A DNA stretch of 64,000 bases from positions 36,313,034 through 36,377,033 of the forward strand of contig OX419762.1 of NCBI GenBank assembly GCA_948567375.1. Reading direction: 5' to 3'. Below the pieces are notes generated by a model. The model made no database searches. It was not told where the DNA came from and was given only the letters and a program-made list of their open reading frames with translations. Numbering within the stretch: the stretch's first letter is position 1; every line of letters begins with the position of its first letter. A program made the translations under genes and the position numbers. Of the stretch, positions 1 through 15,503 are shown piece after piece. Origin of the DNA: Lunularia cruciata. Its lineage: Eukaryota; Streptophyta; Marchantiopsida; Lunulariales; Lunulariaceae.

Positions 1-640
1 GTTTATGAATTGCCCAAAACCACCTTAGGGTTTGACTCCATAGTAGTCTTTATTGACCAACTCAACAAAATGATTCATGTGCATCCTATTGCCAAGGACA
101 TGACTACTCCACAAATAGCTCAATTGTATATAGATGAAGTCTTTTCTCATCATGGCTTGTCTCATGTGCTCATAACTAATAGAGGCACTCAATTCTTAGT
201 TTTTCTTAAGAACACTCTTTGGTTTCTTCAAAACTAAATTGGCCATGTCCATAGCTTACAATCCATAAACCAATGGACAAACAAAGCGGGCAAATCACAC
301 TATTGAAGACATGCTCCAAGGCTTCACCTTAGATGAGCAAGAGAGAGTGGGACACCTTACTTCCACTAGTGGAATTTGCTTACAAAAATTTAGTGAATTC
401 ATCCACACAAGTCACACCATTCTTCCTCACATATGGAGAACATCCTTTCACACCTTTGAGCTTGATGAAGATCCATCCGATAGCTACCAAGGTTGACATT
501 ATCAACACTTTTGTTTCTAGAATCAAATAGGGTGTGGAAAATGCTAAACATAAGTTGTAGATCATCCAAAATCAAGAGAAGCAATACATAGATGCACATT
601 ATCGGCACATGGAGTTCAATGTTGGAGATCTCTTAGGGAA
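1..640 (+). pseudogene. Ty3/gypsy integrase relic
   Basis: Decayed integrase catalytic core of a gypsy retrotransposon, running in from the left edge. The translation from about 28 to 234 resembles the region between the first and second catalytic acidic residues. A second piece at 333-530 (motif LLPLVEFAYKN, then TPFFLTYGEHP) matches the end of the core. The two pieces are in different frames and carry stops, so no protein can be made. It resembles the better-preserved integrase at 20.7-21.4 kb. Integrase lies upstream of an RNase H-like piece here, the reverse of normal pol order, so two fragments have been joined. The family assignment is secure; the original boundaries are not visible. 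Confidence 0.75.
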
Positions 641-1340
641 GACAACAAGCTTCAAGTAGATCACTAAGCAAGAAGGAGCACTCATGAAACTAAAGGATAT
701 GATATCCTTACAACCTATCCTCCAACCATATGATCTTCTTGTGTGGTTGATTTTGATGCTTTTAACTCTACCATCAGAGTTCTGCTACAATAGTAATTCC
801 CATGTGACTTTCATCTTATTGATTGCCTTTGTATCTCAATGGCTAAACTTTGTAGAGAAGAATTATTATATTTGATATCAAGAACAATTTGTAAATGGAA
901 TAAGTAACAAAGGTATGGAGATATTATCTATTGGAGAAACAAGTGATAATGTATATGGATCAAAAACCCTTGTTGTAGACTTCACATTTGGTATACATGA
1001 ATAGTCAAATCATTGCTGGGAGGAGCAACTATAATTATTTAATATTAAGCTTGAGTAAAACAAAGAAAGTCCATGTTATTCTTTATGTTTTGCCATGATG
1101 ACTTGATTTGAAATTTCTTCTTGAATCCCCCAGTATAATAATGGCAATTACCAATATGTCAATAGCAATTATAGATCTAAATAGAGTTCAAGACTACTTT
1201 ATAACAAGATCCTTTTTGTCATCTTGTGTAAATTTGCCTTGCCATTCATGACAAGGAGTACAACACATTTGTGTTTCAAGGATAGCTTTTTATGTTGGAT
1301 GAACAAAATCCATATTCTAATTATGGTAGACCTACAACTT
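640..1340 (+). pseudogene. Ty3/gypsy RNase H and linker relic
   Basis: DNA-level similarity to the RNase H part of the gypsy element at about 18.66-19.32 kb is visible along the whole stretch. The piece after 684 encodes ILQPYDLL followed by a decayed catalytic strand. The copy at 1021-1060 matches the RNase H end, and 1180-1340 matches the linker leading to the integrase zinc finger. Several stops and frameshifts are present. It belongs to the same or a closely related gypsy family but sits after integrase rather than before it, so this is a rearranged fragment. Confidence 0.65.
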
Positions 1341-1839
1341 GTGTGACTTATCATGACATTTCAATGCTGAAGTTAGTTTTCTTGGATGTTATCTTAGTTT
1401 TCTTAGTTTAAAGGTTGAATGTCTTATATGCAAGGAAAGTGAGGTGATTGGAGGGCATATCTTTGTAGTAAGGAAACCTAGAATATTGGATGGATCTTCA
1501 TGTGTGGTGGTAGCTCAAGGTTACACGCCACCATGCCAATTTGAAAAACAATGGAAAAGGGCCTAATAAAACAAGGTCTGAGCTTACAAGAGCCAACTTA
1601 TGTGAGGTTGGTTGTCGATAACTAGACTTGATTCATTAATGGTGCAATCACATGAGCATAAATAATATATGAATCATTTGTCAAAGCTCACCAATCCATT
1701 AAATCCCTAAAAAATAGCCTTTATTTTCTCATCTACTTTGTTTCTCCTCACTCCATTGAAACCTTATGGCTCAAGAAAGTGACTTCCTTCTTTTAGAAGA
1801 TAAACTAGAATGTTTTGCAATAGAATTTTCATTACTATG

Positions 1840-2520
1840 GTCATCTTAAAATTTCTTGTACAAGGTTTTGGTGTTCTATTCTATCTTACTATAAATTAAG
1901 GTGTCATTCAAGAAGACTAACAATACATATAGATCTAATAGCACATCTAACACAAAATATGTTTAATCCATCCATGAAAGAAGTTGGAGCATTAGTGAGC
2001 TCAAAAGGTAAAACTCTTCATTAAAAATACTCATACCTTGTATAAAAGGTAGTCTTATGCACATTTTTTCCCATCAATTGGTATATACAAAAGGTCACTT
2101 TAAGGATCTAACTTAGTGAAGTATTGTGATTCATTTAGTTGATCCAACAAGTCATCAATCCGAGCAAAGGAATATGTATTCTTAACAAATTTTTATTGTT
2201 AAGACCATGATAATTACTATGGAATCAAAGCAGTCCATCCTTCTTTAGTACAAATAGTTCTTATGCTCCCCAAGGAGATGTACTATGTTGGATGAAATAA
2301 TTCTCCAAAAAATTAGTCAATGTTTTTTGGAACTCTTTTAATTCCTTTGATAAGAGCAAAAAGATTGGTCTACTCATTGGAGTACTACTTGAAAATAATT
2401 TGATTTTGAAGTGCATACCTTGATCAGAGGTTCATTACTTTGGAAGATAATCAAGAAAAACTTGTAAAACTCTTGTACTATTTGATTAACCATTTATTTT
2501 AAAGCCTTATTATCCTCATC
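1840..2520 (-). pseudogene. Ty3/gypsy reverse transcriptase relic, minus strand
   Basis: Read on the minus strand, about 2420 down to 1980 encodes the front of a gypsy reverse transcriptase, with recognisable pieces [24 protein letters not shown] and RIDDLLDQL. These align in order with the element at 17.8-18.1 kb. The region 2430-2520 matches the linker before RT (pattern IVQEF). Stops and frameshifts are frequent. Together with the gag-like relic at 4.1-4.5 kb it probably formed one minus-strand element later split by the LTR at 3001-3740. Confidence 0.65.
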
Positions 2521-2995
2521 AAATTCTCTTTAAGATGTAGATTTGATTTTTATAAAAAAAAAGAATATCTCTCTCTAAAGCTATTTTATAAAGTCATTAC
2601 ACTTACAAAATTTCCATTTTGGGATTGATTGCTCTTGGATGTCTTCCTTAGAGATATAGAGAACTAGTTGATAATTCTTATATTTGTGTTATAATTGAAT
2701 TTATTATTGGTAAAATCAAATTTAACATTATGACATTCAAACTAAAGAAGACATAGAATGATATTATAAGGAAAAATAGCTACTACAAACCTCATATATT
2801 CATAATACTCTTTCCTAACCTTGAATTTAATCAATAAGAGTACAAAATGTTGAATCCTTCCTACAATCTTCTCTCATCAATTTATTGTATAATATTCACT
2901 TCATAAGATTACATAATTACTTTCCTAATTGCATGGACAAACAATTCTTAAAACTCATATATTGAACCAAAATCCTAAAATCATGATCTAATAGC

Positions 2996-3745
2996 ATACT
3001 TGTAATACTCCAAGGACAAGAGAAGAGAAAAAACACAGATTGCACACTCAAACATTTGATGCCCCAAGGGAGCACCTTCTCTTTATTATATAGATAAAGA
3101 GGATCTCATCCAAGGAAGCTACACCATAGGATTAGGGACACAGATAGGTGACATGTCAGCAAGTTACACCCTTGGATTACTTACTTGGATGGGTGACCTG
3201 TCTGGTCTAGGTCCTATCTGGTTGGTCAAACAAGCTTTGACCAGAGGGAATCTTTTAGGGAATCTTCATGTAGGAATCTCAAAATCACGTAAGGTACCGT
3301 TGGAAAGCTCTCGACGAGACAAAGCAAGGGGGAGGGAAGGCCAACCATTCTTCGATTTGGGGGGGGGGGGATTGTGCATATTTTTGAGGCCTAATTCATC
3401 CATTTAGGCCTCCGAAATTGCCTTCAAAGATTTCAGGCATATTTTGGTTTCTACTCTATTAGTAGAAGTTCCCTTTTGGTGATACCTCTTTCTGATCTGT
3501 TTAGTCCATCATGTGTAACATCCTTCCATATGTTACCAAACCAATTCTCACCTTTAAATCATATGTCTAACTATTGGTTCTAAGGTTCTCAAGTCTATTT
3601 CGGTTTCTGCCCTATTAGTAGAAGTACTCTTTTGGTGATACTTCTATCCGATCTATTTTTACCATCATGTATAACATCATTCTAGAAGTTACCAAACCAA
3701 ATTTCACATCTAGATCATATGGCTAACCCTTTGTATTACAATACT
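2996..3745 (+). mobile_element. Solo LTR, family LTR-B, copy 1
   Basis: A complete LTR spans 3001-3740 (740 bp). It begins TGTAATAC and ends GTATTACA, an 8-bp perfect terminal inverted repeat containing the usual TG...CA. It is flanked by a perfect 5-bp target duplication, ATACT, at 2996-3000 and 3741-3745. A TATA-like sequence (TTATTATATAG) lies at 3083-3093 and a run of at least ten G residues near 3360. The last 310 bp or so consist of two diverged copies of a unit of about 160 bp. No internal retroviral region is attached, so it is a solo LTR. Related copies are at 5.2, 19.6, 21.4 (inverted) and 36.6 kb. Confidence 0.85.
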
Positions 3746-4099
3746 TTGCAATTAAATCAAACTTTCAATTGTGTTAGAACTTATTAAGTTTCTAATAAGT
3801 GGCTTTATATATTTTATTTGGAATCTTTGTTTCCTTTGTTATCATACTCCAAAAATTCCATATGGAATTGGTTGAAGTTACCCATTATTGGATATTTGGC
3901 AATGCAATTCAAATTGAGTGATAATAAAAATAATAACCATTTTTTGCAATACTTCTTAATCTACCATGCTGAACGGTCTCTATTAGATAACATCAATATC
4001 TATCTATCTATCAATATCTATTTGTATTGGCTTATGAATTTATGCTTGATGTATTTGCAAGTTCAAGTTGAGACTAAGTTTTAACAACTAATAAACCCA
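3746..4099. other. AT-rich spacer, no gene recognised
   Basis: Probably further decayed gypsy sequence continuing the minus-strand element interrupted by the LTR at 3001-3740. A short run of ATCTATCTATC-type repeats occurs near 4000. No convincing coding signal. Confidence 0.4.
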
Positions 4100-4480
4100 A
4101 ATGCTTTGCTACTTGTATAATCTATCAGATTCTTGTAGGGTTACTTCTAGTTTAGTGCAAGATTTGAGCCCTCTCATGAACCAATCAAGTGCTTCTTCTT
4201 CTTCATGGATCTCTGGAATTAACATCAATGTGTCCTAGAATTGATTAATGTAACTTCTCATAAAACCAATCTACTTGAGTGTGGCCAACCAATCTTGTGC
4301 AACTCCTTATCATTCATTGCTTGAAATTTCTTAATTATTGCACACTTGAAGTCTTCAGATGTCAAAATTGGAGTAAAATATTGTTGAACTTGCTCTTCTT
4401 GAGATTGAAACCATATTTTTGCCACTCTTGCTAGTTAATTTGAAGCCAAGAAAATAAATATCACATTATCTAAAAGATTT
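4100..4480 (-). pseudogene. Ty3/gypsy gag-like relic, minus strand
   Basis: On the minus strand this region encodes pieces typical of the retrotransposon gag domain: a segment like INQFQDTLMLIPE, followed by EEALDWFMRGLK and a KLEVTLQE-like stretch. This matches the order of the plus-strand gag at 16.5-16.7 kb (FVRGLK, KLEVTMREP). Stops interrupt it throughout. It is the probable upstream part of the minus-strand element whose RT lies at 1.8-2.5 kb. Confidence 0.55.
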
Positions 4481-5162
4481 GTAACTACAAAGTAGTAGTG
4501 CTTACAATCAAATAACAAATTATGCACTACATTTGGTAGACTCCTGCCTTCAAATGCATTAGGTTTTAGGAATCAAAATCTATCTCCTTCTTCTCAAAAC
4601 TTTTCTCTCTCTATTTGCTTAAGTCATTGATCATCAAAATCTCTTTCTTCTAATAATTGAGTAAGATACTTGATTTGGTATTGCATAACAATCTTAACTT
4701 TGGGTATATTATATTCACTATTATGTACTTTTCTTTTTTCTTAATTGTGGAGCTTGCGGATAGGAGGTTGCATGTAGATATATCACTAATAGTTTGAGCA
4801 CACCAATTCAACAATTGCAAAAATGTTATAACCTTGTTTCCAATATTCTTTCTACTGGGTAAGGGATTAACATGCAACTTAACTTGTCATCACAACACAC
4901 TCCTAGTTAGCTAGTTATCAATTCTAGTGCTACCAAAGAGAAATACACAATACACTTAGAAAGAAGGAACCTAAGCGCAATATCCAAACACCAATCCAAA
5001 CCAATTGGGCATACAACAAGATATGCAAAGCATAGAGAGGATCCAAACACATGAAAATTAACAACTCTTTATGATTCCAATGAGAATATGCTTCAAAGAG
5101 CACTTGTTTTTATCCGAAAATGTTATCACTTAACCTCCATATTGCTATATAATACAATCAAG
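4481..5162. other. AT-rich intergenic sequence, nothing recognised
   Basis: Low-complexity, AT-rich DNA with short ORFs only. It may be residual retrotransposon sequence, but no domain or repeat end could be identified. Confidence 0.4.
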
Positions 5163-5819
5163 GTGTCCCAAAGGAGCACCTTGACTGTATTATAAGCAAA
5201 GAGGAGACCACCAAAGGAAGCTCCACTTGGATAAGATACATGGATTGGTGACCTATAAGCAAGCTCTACCCTTAGATTGGTAGTATGCATGGGTGACATG
5301 TCTGTTTTGACCCTATCTGGTTGGTCAAACCATCTTTGGCCAAATGGAATCTTTAGAAAATCTTCCTATAAGAATCACCAAATTGTGTGGGTGAGGCACC
5401 ATTGGGAAGCTCTTGATGAGACAAAACTGGAGGGGAGGAAGGGTAGCCTTTCCTCAAATTTGGGAGGGGGGGTAATTGGCACATTTTTAGGCCTAATTCA
5501 TTCATTTAGGCTTCCAAATTTGGCTCTGAAGTTTGTAGACTATTTTTTGCTCCTACTTCTTTTGGTGATATCTTTATCTAAATTACATAGCCCATCATGC
5601 ATATCATACTTCTAATGTTACAAGCCAATTTCCGCCTTTAGATAATATGTCTAACTTTTGGTATTACAAATTCAAGCTATTTTTGGCTCTTGCCTACTAG
5701 TAGTACTCTTTTGGTGACACCTTTATCTGATCTACCTAGCCCATCATACATAAAATAGTTCCAGATGTTACCAAGCCAATTTTCAACTCTAAATGATGTG
5801 TCTAGCTATTGGTATTACA
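5163..5819 (+). mobile_element. LTR-B copy, 5'-truncated and diverged
   Basis: From about 5170 the sequence follows LTR-B (GGAGCACCTTG, then GGAAGCTCCAC, the conserved Trp/Gly-rich segment, the G-run near 5467, and two terminal units) and ends GGTATTACA at 5819. The first 70 bp or so of the LTR are missing or replaced, and no target duplication was found. It is the most diverged copy in the window. Its first terminal unit still ends GGTATTACA (near 5660), showing that the duplicated unit includes the true LTR end. Confidence 0.7.
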
Positions 5820-7069
5820 ATAGAGGTGCAAGATATACCGATAAAAATATTAAAAAGTTTCGTAGACTAAAAAAAAGTTATAAAAACCAACAAAACTGAA
5901 AAAACTAAAAATACTTGAGAAGTGACCAAAACCACAAACTTAATCATGATCTCATTTCTAACACTTTGATTACCAATTCTCCAACTTCAATTAATCAAAT
6001 CACATTTGAGATCAACTCAAACATAAAATTTAGTAATCTTAACACAACAAATTTTTTGTCTATTTTTCAATCACATTGACAAATCATGAAAAGCTGTAAT
6101 AGAACTCTCATTATCCCCTAGTTTGTGCTCTTGGGTATGAATTTGAACCCCTTACTTCAATTGATCATATCCCACTCATAGTCTGCTCAAATCCCTTGGT
6201 TTATGTATCATGACCATAACTTATCTGCTATTCTCTCTAACTATGGTCTTTTCTCCCCAAATACTCTCATCAAACATAAAAATTGCAAAACTTTACATGT
6301 TAGAACCCAATTCTTGCACTTTTGTCACTTAATCATTTCTCTTTTTCACACATGGACCTCACAACTCCACCTTGAAAGCCTTGAGCTAAATTAACTCATT
6401 CTCCTTCTACAAAAATACAAAAATAGTCAAATGCTAAACATATCTATGAGTAAGCACAAGAAGGGTAATAGGATCAGTGTTTTCCATCACCAATGCCATC
6501 AACCCCAAAATATGCTATCATCCAAGCCCAAAAGTGAGCATAGTGTAAAATTTGAAGCCTAACAAGAAAATGATTTGAGAGTGGTTAGTCAAGAGTACAA
6601 AACATCTCTTTTGATGCTTTAGCTTGCACACTCTTCTATAACTCTCACTCTACAAATTCCTACTCCCACTCAAGACTCCTAAGACTTAAGAACCCACTCT
6701 ATCAAGTTTCCATCACATATATACATCAGGTTGTTATCCACACAACCAATCACTTAAATGTATATAGATTGCTCACATGGTAATTGTTCAATTACGAGGT
6801 CCATCGTATAATCTACTCAAAAATTAAAAAGATAAATAACACTAATTAAATTTTCACTAATTACACAAACCACAACATGATATCCACCTCCTTTAAACCT
6901 ATGCATCCTTTGATATTAGTTGACTAAATAACATATTGTGGTTGACATTATTCTACCTTGTCATTTGATTCTTGAGACTTTCATAGTCTAACACTAGATC
7001 TTTATGTTGGAGCTCAAAGAAGTCAAACTCTTTGCTTACTTCCTCTGTGTTCAAGCTCTTGTCTTATTA
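5820..7069. other. AT-rich sequence, no gene recognised
   Basis: No coding signal, transposon terminus or RNA gene could be supported. From about 6900 onward it may contain the 3' end of the minus-strand element that follows. Confidence 0.4.
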
Positions 7070-7514
7070 TTTGAAAAGCTTGACACTCTTACCTGCAATT
7101 GGAACCTTAAGTTTACTTCCATCTAACTCTTAAAGAAAGTAAGTATCATTATCAAGCACACTAACAATAACATAAGGTCCAAACCAACACTTTGAGAATT
7201 TCCAGATACCTATATGTTTGCTATCTAGACTACTGTCATAGACTGGTTCCTAATCTCCTTCTTTAATATCTTTTGGTTGCAAGTGGTTGTGTTTGTCAAA
7301 TATATCCTTTTTCTTGCTTTCTTAAGTTTCTTAATTGCTAGCTCAACATCCTCTAGCCTTTTCTCTAGTTGAAAAATCTAGAGCACAAGGAGATCCTTAA
7401 TAAACATATGATCTTCCCAAGGTAAGACACTCCAAATGTGTATTTGCTCCTTAATGTGCATAATAGGTTTTCTCTTGCACCAACTCTACTTGCATGCAAT
7501 CAATTACTAAACTA

Positions 7515-7805
7515 TCAATGGTGCAATTTGCTTGTAGAGAAAATGGAAAGAGCCTTGGCCACTCTCTTATTCTCCTTTAGCATGCTTTTTACAATAAGAG
7601 GGTGAACTTGCTCACTCTTTGCATTCCTGTTCGTATTGTAAGTTATAGTAAGAGCCAACTTGACTCCAAAACTCTCAAAGAAAGCCTTGACCTTATGGTT
7701 ATTTAGCTCTCTTGGATCAACTATAATTTTTCCAAAACACCTATTTCTATCAATCACATCCTTCAACAAAAATCTGCAAACCTCTTTGGTGGTTTTTATC
7801 CTCAA
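7515..7805 (-). pseudogene. Integrase core fragment of the Tcn1-like relic
   Basis: A 96-residue open stretch resembles the second half of a gypsy integrase core. It starts TTKEVCRFLLKDVI, continues KIIVDPREL around the second catalytic Asp, and ends with an ITYNTNRNAKSEQVH segment corresponding to the usual YNPQGNG..E region, so the terminal Glu is kept. The first catalytic Asp lies outside the open stretch. This is a fragment of an inactive element. Confidence 0.65.
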
Positions 7806-9009
7806 AGCTCATCCTTCCACCTGGTTAGAAAAAATTCCTCTCATGCCAAAACTAGGTACAACATCTGCCATAATTGGCGTAGTAACCAGATCCACAACCT
7901 ACTTGAAATGTATTACAAGTGGATAGGTAGGATGCAATCCATCTTTATGCCAATTGTTTGAGTACATTTGGTAGATTTTACACATCTTCACAATTTTAAC
8001 TACATCTTTATACATATTACACCACCAATATCTCTCCTTAAGCTTATAAAAGGTTGCATAAATACCCATATGTTTTGCCTATAAGCTCTCATGGAATTCT
8101 TGGATCAATAGCTTTTGTGTCTCCACCTTCACAACATGTTGTCAAGGCTTGCCACTCAGTTTACCTTTCTTTCACAAATAACCCCCTTATAAAAGCTAGT
8201 ATATGCTTTTTGCTTTAATTGCTTGTATCAAGCATCACTCCACTCTAGTTACTTGGCCATGGAGCTAGTGTAATGCTTAATATACAACCATTGTCCTCTA
8301 TAAAGCTCCTCCACAAAGAACTTAGGATGCTCATAATTCCTTATTTGAGCCCTTGAAAAGAAAGTAGTGCTTACATCCTAAACATCATCAATCATGGACT
8401 CCTCATCTTGATACCCAAATTGAGATAATGTATATGCTATAGAGTTATCTTTTCCAACTATGTGTCAAAATTCAAGATTCAAGGACTTGACGTATGCTAT
8501 CCATTTAAGCATTGCAGTGTCAAGCGTATAACAATTTGTTATCATCTCCAATAGTGGCAAACAATCTATCTCCACTACACTTGTGCACCAATCAAGTAGC
8601 ACTTCTTAAAATTCATTGCTTCACCACTTTCCATAGATCCAATTTAACCTAAGGTTAGACTCTTTGGCACTCATTCAATACATTTGCCCCAAAACACACT
8701 ACATATTGGTTTCCATCTTCATTATCTTGCACTATTACCCAACCAAAAGCTATGAGATTGGTTGGTAATTGGTCAATCATGAGTATAACTGATTTTTTGT
8801 TCTAATAGTTGATCCATTGTAGTACAAGTGAAGAAAATAACAAATTTTCAACTTCAATGGCTTTTGTATGTCTCTCCTCCCACCATAACTTCAAACTTTC
8901 CATAATAAACCATAGAGAGGATTGCGACATGGCAAAGTGAGGAATCTACACATGATAAAACATGCAAGCTGAATCTCTTCACTTCCATTGGTGAGTTTAC
9001 AAGTGTCTT

Positions 9010-9516
9010 TCATTGTTGAGTTGTATCTACCTTACTAGGATAAGGTTTGCAACCAAACCTTCCATATAAATGCCCAAAAATGACCACATCTTGAACCCCA
9101 AACTTGGATTTAGCACTTGATAAGGTCATATGAACCTTCTCAAGCCGTGATATGATCTGATCAAAATTTGAAATGTGATAAACTAAAAACTTATGACAAC
9201 CCTTCTTATCCATTACCCGATCCTTCTCTCCTTCTATGCATCTTTTTATTAGAGTATCATTCATAAAAAGCATAGTCTTTTCCAAAATGAACTTCCTAAG
9301 AATGTTATTCATTCCCTTCATGATGTATGCAATAGAATTTTTTGCTCCTAGTGATAATGTGCTTTCACTCATCAATCCCAATGGTGTCCTCATTGTGGTA
9401 ATGTCTCTACTCTCATCAACAAGTTTGAATTTGTCATAACTAGAGTGAAGATCTCCAAAAGAGTATATAGCTATACTCACAAAAGCTTTAGCAAATTCTC
9501 CAGCAATTAGCCCCAT
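9010..9516 (-). pseudogene. Reverse transcriptase fragment of the Tcn1-like relic
   Basis: The longest open stretch of the relic (168 codons). It covers the RT palm: FVSIAIYSFGDLHSSYDKF, then TTMRTPLGLM, a degenerate LGAKNSIAYI (usually a QGATNS pattern), and MLFMNDTLIKRC where the catalytic F/Y-x-D-D box should be. The first Asp of that box is replaced by Asn, so the enzyme would be inactive even if expressed. The tail FGHLYGRFGCKPYPSKVD is typical of the lineage. No intact start context was found; the stretch is bounded by stops. Confidence 0.7.
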
Positions 9517-10300
9517 ACTTGCATTCTATATTGTCACCGGATTCACCAATTGCATACCTTGAATGAACCTCAAAGCTCCATTATTCTTAGGGACTAAAGT
9601 AATGGCTAGAATAAGGCACAAATAATGTCTAGGATATTTGCCTTAGTTTTACTGTTCAAGCGCTCTATGAGTTTGAGCATATAAGCTCTAGGTACCAAAA
9701 TGGGTCTCAAGGAGCATGTGGAACCATAAAGGTGATCATTAGAGCCATAATGCTTAGATCTACATACAAAATTTCACAAAGTTCAAAAGAGAAAGCTTTC
9801 CCATGCTTACTCAATATCTCTTGAAATTCTTTTTCCTCAAATGGTAGAAGAAAATCTGATGAACCAATCGTCAACTCCTTTAGCATAACTATCATGAACT
9901 TGTTTTATTTGACTTGAATCCCTTAAAATCTTTTGTTTAAGAGCTTGTTTGATATGATTATTAGAGTCACTTGGAAGAGGTTAAACTATAAGCTTGACTT
10001 TGTTCTACACTCTCTTATATTTTGTTTTGACCCTAACTTTAGAATAAAAGAGTGACTCTTTTGTTGAATAACGCTTTCTAGAATGTATTTTAACCATTTT
10101 ATTGTCCAACCCATGCTTAGGCTTCATCCTCTTGAGCTCTCCTAGAGTATATTCCAACCTTATCTCCATGTACACACTTGATATAATGTCATCCTCATCA
10201 ATCACCATTATTATTCTTAGATTTTTCATGTTTTTACACAACATTTTTCTCTCATTTGTGTGGATAGGCAAGTTGCGTGTACATATTAAATCCACTTTCA

Positions 10301-11605
10301 GAAAACTTCATCACTCATGTACATACTTCCACTCTCAAGCAAGAGCAAATTTTACTTTAGTATAATGATTAGAGTTCACATCGTTGTCATCGTATGCCAA
10401 TCTGACTTTATAGTTATTACAATATTGTGCTAGTTTTAGCTCCTACTCTTTTGTAACCATAGTTTCAAGAACATAAGAAAAAATATTTTTTATTATCAAT
10501 TGTGTCTATAATGGCATCATACAATTTTTTCTTTGCAATTCAAAAGATCTAACCAAGAAGTAAATTCTAGCTTTGGTTTTGAGTACTTTCTCTTGTAATA
10601 TTCTTTTCGAACGGTTAGTCATTCCACTGTCATCATAATTAACTGCATAAGACCCTTTCTTGAATAAAATGAAAATGTCTATTGATTGTTTATCTTTGGG
10701 CTAAAAGAAGAAGGTGATCCATCTAATAATTAGACGGATCCAAAAATTATTTGTCCTTGTTTAAAAAGGACAAAAGGAGGAATGATCAATCTAGTAATTC
10801 CACAAATCCAATAAATCTTTTTAGAACAAAGATGTAAGAAAGTTTTACTCTTTCATCGACATGTGACATTATTGCCCTTCCGAAATTCGAAAAAGTTGAT
10901 GTGATAACAGTCTTAGTATACGTGGTGGATCTTGCAACATTTCACCCAATATTCAACCCCTTAATATCCTAGTTCCATTTCTATTATATTCGAATTTGTC
11001 GAATGCGAATGCAAATTAGATACAAAGAAGGGCTTGAAATTTGTAGGAGGCAAGAGGTAATTCCATATGTGATGCACCTCGAAACGCGGGATGACCTTTT
11101 ATTATTTTTTATGAGATACACCAGTACATGACTGAATTGGTCATCCAAGTAAATTATCTACAAGAATGTCTAAAGGGTTGAAATCCATCAAATTATATAT
11201 AAGAATTCACTCCCAAACAATGGATAAGTTCTGTCTAGCAAATATCTAACTGGCATGACAAATTCAAACAAATAGAAATTCAAACCAAAGATAAGTGATC
11301 GTGGTGTCATTCTCTTCTCTTCATTCCACTTGTCTAACTTCCACCCACCTGTGTGTGAATGTTTCGTGTCTGGCTGCATCGAATCACGAGAGACGCGTAA
11401 ATGTCTCTGGTGTTGTCGATGATTGCCTGAAGAGCCCATTTGAAACACGTGAGGGAGGTCGCTTATTCCGGGAGTCGTTGTGTTTGGTTATCGGATACTC
11501 AAATTGGAGCAAGTTTTACATTGTTTTCGGCAATTTGTGGAGGCAACTATTGTTTCCCTGTATCTTGCGGTGCATTTGAGGAATTTGGAGGTTCGGGCCG
11601 GGAGG
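10301..11605. other. Upstream region of deaminase copy 1
   Basis: No gene is recognised from 10.3 to 11.3 kb. From about 11310 onward the sequence aligns with the upstream region of deaminase copy 2 (about 28130), for example at TTTCGTGTCT, CGAATCACGA and CGCGTAAATGT. This is therefore the 5' flank or 5' UTR carried along in the duplication. The left duplication edge lies near 11.31 kb. No confident TATA box was found. Confidence 0.5.
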
Positions 11606-15212
<3,607 letters not shown>

Positions 15213-15503
15213 AGGCTTTTTTAAGCTTTAGCTCTCTCTCGCGTGGAAGAGAAGTTTCGGCTTCCATATCCGTCAGTACCTTGTGGGCGTACGAAACCCT
15301 TGTAAAGGCTAGTAAGAAAAAGAGAAAAAGCTATTTAATGAGGCATGTAGGGCGGGGCACTGTCACCCGTCTCGAATGGTCCTTACGTGAAGCATAGCCA
15401 CGTTCTCATCACCACTGATGGCGCAAACCTGCACTAACCCAGACTTGTACAGTTTCCCAGACCAGACTTGTCCAGTTCCCTAGCCCACTTGTGCAGTTTC
15501 CTA
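15213..15503. repeat. Junction sequence with three imperfect 26-bp repeats
   Basis: Sequence downstream of the duplication breakpoint, not shared with copy 2. At about 15438-15507 three imperfect copies of a unit like CAGACTTGTACAGTTTCC stand in tandem (CAGACTTGT / CAGACTTGT / CCACTTGTG). No gene is recognised. Confidence 0.55.

Larger units (their letters stand above)
7070..10300 (-). mobile_element. Tcn1-like Ty3/gypsy relic, minus strand
   Basis: Decayed gypsy pol on the minus strand with modules in normal order: linker before RT (9895-9707), reverse transcriptase (9516-9010), RNase H (about 8900-8380), zinc-finger linker (about 8100), integrase core (7805-7515) and integrase C-terminal part (about 7380-7070, with a GPY-like FGPY and an ELDGSK motif). 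The RT type (YSFGDL, TTMRTPLGLM, FGHLYGRFG) differs clearly from the LTR-A family RT and resembles the Tcn1-like lineage known from fungi, mosses and Selaginella. That assignment is from memory of motif patterns. No LTRs or chromodomain could be identified. Confidence 0.65.

Noticed and set aside
3153-3407. ORF inside LTR-B with a conserved Trp/Gly-rich start, also at 5277 and 19567
   Set aside because: The LTR copies are similar in DNA, so a shared open stretch is expected. Downstream frames differ between copies and no domain is seen.
3001-3740. LTR-B as a DNA transposon (8-bp inverted ends)
   Set aside because: 5-bp target duplications with TG...CA ends, a TATA-like box and sizes typical of LTRs fit a solo LTR better.
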